NCBI GenBank assembly: GCA_003538975.1
Contig: DPQQ01000005.1
Coordinates: forward strand, 1 to 64,000
Origin: Clostridiales bacterium
GTDB lineage: Bacteria; Bacillota; Clostridia; Christensenellales; Borkfalkiaceae
Direction: 5' to 3'
Length of the DNA stretch: 64,000 nt
Positions 61,202 through 64,000 of the stretch are shown piece by piece; position 1 is the first letter of the stretch, and each line of letters starts with the position of its first letter. The notes beneath the pieces were generated by a model. The model was not told the DNA's origin. It made no database searches and worked only from the letters and a program-made list of their open reading frames with translations. The position numbers and the translations under genes are program-made.

Positions 61202-61334
61202 GTTTTACGATAAATCGCCGCGGAATTATTTCAAAGATACAGTCCTTAAAGGCTTTTATTTATGCGGTAATATTTCGGCGACACAGGTATAATTAGAATA
61301 TAGCCAAATATTATACAATAAATTTTAATATGAA
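61202..61334. other. Intergenic stretch right of the mobile element
   Basis: Contains GTTTTACG directly at the border (61202-61209), which also occurs inside the left end (42515-42522). No gene was seen. Confidence 0.4.
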
Positions 61335-61360
61335 AAGAGCGGAACTTTTGTTCCGCTCTT
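61335..61360. terminator. Terminator of the cysteine-rich protein gene
   Basis: AAGAGCGGAAC and GTTCCGCTCTT arms around a four-base loop; on the minus strand followed by TTTTC. Confidence 0.75.
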
Positions 61361-61449
61361 CTCTTACCCTTCTCCTGCCTTCCGCATACCTTTTCAGGTA
61401 CTTTGCAAGTTTTACGGACTTTTTTTGAACAAGTCCGTTTTAAGCTTAT

Positions 61450-64000
61450 TTATTTTCCTTCGTACTCGTAATTTCTGTTTACGACTTTAACTTCGAGTTC
61501 TCTTAAAATAACCGCTTTTACGATTCCTTCGTTATTTTCGTCGAGAGTGAATAAACATACGGCTAACTTTAAATCGCCTTTCTTACCATCCGAATTAACG
61601 GATCTGTACAGAACGTAAGCACAGTTTTTGCAGTAAACAGATGCGTATCCGGCCAATTCGCCGTCCTCATTGTAAACTTCAAAATCGCCGTATTCTACTT
61701 CGTTTTCGAAAGTCGTGATTTCGATATAACCGCAATCCGAACAGTAATTACCGAAAATAACGTGTTTGCAATCGGTATCGTCGCCTGCGGTAAGTTCTAC
61801 TCCGCACTGATAATTCATGTGGTAGTTATAAGTTTCAGAACTTAACTCACACTCGCATATCGAGCAGAGATGAGAAACTTTTACGCCGTCGGTGCAATAT
61901 TTGCCTTCTAAAGTTACTTTGTCTTTAACATCGCCGAAATGTTTGTATTCCGTATGAGTTTCGGCTTCGCCGCAAATCAGACACCTTCTCGTTACTTCTA
62001 CCCCGTCTTCGCAAGTCTTGCCGAGAAGTTTATATTCTGGAGCGGAATCTCCGAAATAATGCCCATAATAAGTTTCGGTTCTTTCTCTGCCGCATTTATT
62101 GCATCTGTAGGTTAATATGTAACCTTCACCCTTTCCGTTGTCGTCGTTAAACGTTTCGCGATTAACAACCTCTTCGTTATGAGATTCGTAACTATAAACG
62201 CTTGATTTTTCGCCGTAAGTTTTTAGTACGGTAACGGCGTTTGTTTCTTCGTCGATGCTTATTGCGACAAAAGTATACGCTCTTCTTTCGGTGTATAAGC
62301 AATTTTCGTCCGAAGATTCGTAAGTAAGTATGTAGCCGATTTTACATTCGGAGCAGTACTTCAATTCTTTATTTACGAGTTCTCCGTTAAGAATATATTC
62401 GCCGCACCAATTATCAAAACCTTCTATATTATTGATTTCACCGCCGCATAAGCAAGTATACCAATAATGTTCGTGTTTAGTTTCAGGTACGCCGATCGAA
62501 GTAAGATCCATTAAAGATTTTTCGATATAATGTTCGTATCTCGTTTCGCCGTTAAAGGTAGCGCCGCATTCGTCGCAACGATAGATATAATGCCAGCCGT
62601 CTTCGCAAGAGTCGGATCCGGCGTTAAGAGCTTTGCCGACTTCGACATACATTTTATGTCCTCTTTCATAGCTGTCTAGAATTTCGCCGCATATTTCGCA
62701 CTTCGTTACTATTCTGTAACAAACGTCGTTCGATCCGACGATTTCTCTGTTTTCTTTGTCATATCTGTGACCATGGCTTTCTCTCTTGTCTATAACTTTG
62801 CCGCAATCGCTGCAAGTTCTGATAACGTAATAGCCTTCTTCGCAGGTCTTGCCGATGAGCTCGTAGCTTTCGCTTACCGAGCCATGTCTTTCGTAGGTAT
62901 AAGGTTCGCCGACCTTTACGCCGTAATTAGTTTTAAGAACGGGATAAGCCTTTTCGGCAAACTTTTCGTACTGCTCGGTTCCGAGAGTATCTTTAACGCT
63001 TTCCCACATATGCAAAGCTTCTCTGTATTCGTTAAGCGCTGCGGAATAGCTGTCTGCCCTATTTTGAGCTTCGGCGTAGCGATATCTCGCTTCTTCAAGA
63101 CGCCACGAGAAATCGTCATTACCGTCGTATGTGCCGTTTTCGATTTCCTTATTGATCTCGCTGACCTTAGCTTCGAGCAATCTGATAAGGGTTTCGTAAA
63201 CTTCTTTATAATCTTCCATGCCGATTTCGGTCTCGTAAACGAGCTGCATGAGTTTATAAGTCGGTGTTACGATATAAGTACATTTTTCGGCGCCCGGTTT
63301 TACGTCCGCGGTAAGAACAAAGCCTAAATCGCACTCGCGGCAAATGTATACGTCTCCGGAGACAAAAGTCTTTGTTCCGTCTTCGCCCTTTTTATAATAT
63401 CCGTTGATACTCTCAAACGAGCTGGTATATCCGCCGTAGCTCTTGCCGCATACGCAGGTACGTGTTCCCATGGTGTGCTTATGATCCGCTTCGGGAAGTC
63501 CGGTAGTGTCAAACGCGTCGTTCTGATAAAGATATACGTGCCAGCTGTCTTTTGCTCTTTCGATATAAATTACCTGATTGCAGTCCGTACATGTATAAGT
63601 TACCGTTACGCCCGTCGTACAGTTCGGGTTTTCCGGATCGTCGAATACTACTTCGCTCGTTACATGTTTGTGTCCCGTTCTGTAATACTTAACGAACACT
63701 TCGCCGCAGTCGGCGCATTTATAAGACTTCCAGCCCCATTCCGCACAGTTTGCGGGAGTGTGCGAATCGTCTTTTACGAGTACGTCGTTGTGGCAGATTC
63801 TGTAATCGTTTGAAGATTGTTCCGTTACGTAAGAACCGTTATCCGCGTTTACCGTAAACGAAGGGAAGTAACTATAGCCGTTATAATAGAAGTTATTGTA
63901 ATTATAGAACTTGCTGTTGTTTCTTACGGTATCCGATACATCGCTTATTCTCATGCGAATTTCGGATTCGACTTTCTTTCTGTTTTCGTCGGTTATTTCG
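61450..64000 (-). CDS. Large cysteine-rich surface-type protein, C-terminal part (cut by window edge)
   Basis: The frame is open to base 64000, so the N-terminus is outside; about 850 residues are visible. It contains about 14 CxxC knuckles in a repeating frame of a His-Tyr pair, Cys-Glu-Asp-Gly, aromatic residue, then CxxCG (CADCGE, CTDCNQ, CSDCGK, CEICGE, CDECGA, CNKCGR, CLICGE, CSICEC, CSDCGY). One helical insert (residues about 250-330) is rich in E, Y and R. Such repeats are seen in large extracellular proteins of gut clostridia; they may bind metal or form disulfides. No enzymatic domain is visible. Confidence 0.65.
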   Translation of the reverse strand, partial: EITDENRKKVESEIRMRISDVSDTVRNNSKFYNYNNFYYNGYSYFPSFTVNADNGSYVTEQSSNDYRICHNDVLVKDDSHTPANCAEWGWKSYKCADCGEVFVKYYRTGHKHVTSEVVFDDPENPNCTTGVTVTYTCTDCNQVIYIERAKDSWHVYLYQNDAFDTTGLPEADHKHTMGTRTCVCGKSYGGYTSSFESINGYYKKGEDGTKTFVSGDVYICRECDLGFVLTADVKPGAEKCTYIVTPTYKLMQLVYETEIGMEDYKEVYETLIRLLEAKVSEINKEIENGTYDGNDDFSWRLEEARYRYAEAQNRADSYSAALNEYREALHMWESVKDTLGTEQYEKFAEKAYPVLKTNYGVKVGEPYTYERHGSVSESYELIGKTCEEGYYVIRTCSDCGKVIDKRESHGHRYDKENREIVGSNDVCYRIVTKCEICGEILDSYERGHKMYVEVGKALNAGSDSCEDGWHYIYRCDECGATFNGETRYEHYIEKSLMDLTSIGVPETKHEHYWYTCLCGGEINNIEGFDNWCGEYILNGELVNKELKYCSECKIGYILTYESSDENCLYTERRAYTFVAISIDEETNAVTVLKTYGEKSSVYSYESHNEEVVNRETFNDDNGKGEGYILTYRCNKCGRERTETYYGHYFGDSAPEYKLLGKTCEDGVEVTRRCLICGEAETHTEYKHFGDVKDKVTLEGKYCTDGVKVSHLCSICECELSSETYNYHMNYQCGVELTAGDDTDCKHVIFGNYCSDCGYIEITTFENEVEYGDFEVYNEDGELAGYASVYCKNCAYVLYRSVNSDGKKGDLKLAVCLFTLDENNEGIVKAVILRELEVKVVNRNYEYEGK

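Noticed and set aside
61202..61209. GTTTTACG at both element ends as a target-site duplication
   Set aside because: On the left it falls inside the inverted repeat, not outside it, and eight bases of AT-rich match can be chance. Serine recombinases usually leave only a two-base overlap.

Overview
The window looks like a chromosomal segment of an AT-rich, anaerobic, low-GC Gram-positive bacterium, most likely a gut clostridium. The reasons are a V-type ATPase, SpoVG, a flavodiiron protein, an ECF sigma/RsgI-like pair, cysteine-rich surface proteins, sharp -35/-10 promoters and intrinsic terminators. No rRNA, tRNA or CRISPR array was found. Species-level assignment is not possible from the sequence alone.

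Region 1 (1-9100, all minus strand) is a tightly overlapping operon of an unusual kind. It reads, in order: an ArpU/RinA-like phage-type regulator, a right-handed beta-helix protein, a small holin-sized membrane protein, a dTMP-kinase-like protein, a nucleotidyltransferase, a BtrH-like cysteine acyltransferase, an acyl carrier protein, an AMP-forming ligase, a second acyl carrier protein, a second BtrH-like acyltransferase, a beta-sandwich/coiled-coil protein, and the start of a large DNRLRE/RHS-type protein that runs off the left edge. It is preceded by an extended -10 promoter and a leader made of three copies of one 16-base arm that can fold as mutually exclusive terminator-like hairpins. 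This is the best candidate for an undescribed system: an acyl-carrier pathway with two carrier/transferase pairs and one ligase, wired to phage-type control. A decayed IS200-like element lies just upstream (9236-9612).

Region 2 (9848-42480) is mostly housekeeping: RsgI-like anti-sigma and ECF sigma factor; NERD protein and CapD-type dehydratase; a nine-gene V-ATPase operon (G/H-like, I, K, E, C, F, A, B, D) whose K subunit carries the Na+-ligand pattern; a membrane protein; a cytidylate-kinase-like protein; upp; spoVG; murC; an MFS transporter; a DUF4352/XRE pair between two near-identical terminators; MazF; an FAD oxidoreductase with a divergent AraC regulator; a duplicated EamA transporter; a flavodoxin-type reductase; a flavodiiron protein; PnuC with a long leader; an XRE membrane regulator; a beta-helix lipoprotein; and a MATE pump. 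Several genes (murC, the XRE gene at 38660, MATE, and the sigma-like gene at 56828) have their -10 box so close to the start codon that the mRNA should be leaderless.

Region 3 (42505-61201) is a mobile element of about 18.7 kb bounded by imperfect inverted repeats of about 35 bp found here. It carries a large serine recombinase and TnpW at the right end, a ribbon-helix-helix-like protein with a palindromic operator, a divergent MobV-like protein, a sigma-like regulator, and a one-operon defence island: XRE, HsdM, HsdS, HsdR, a YgjP-like metalloprotease, a Hachiman-like HamA/HamB pair, RhuM, and an unrecognised 508-residue protein.

Region 4 (61450-64000) is the C-terminal part of a large surface-type protein with about 14 CxxC knuckles, running off the right edge.
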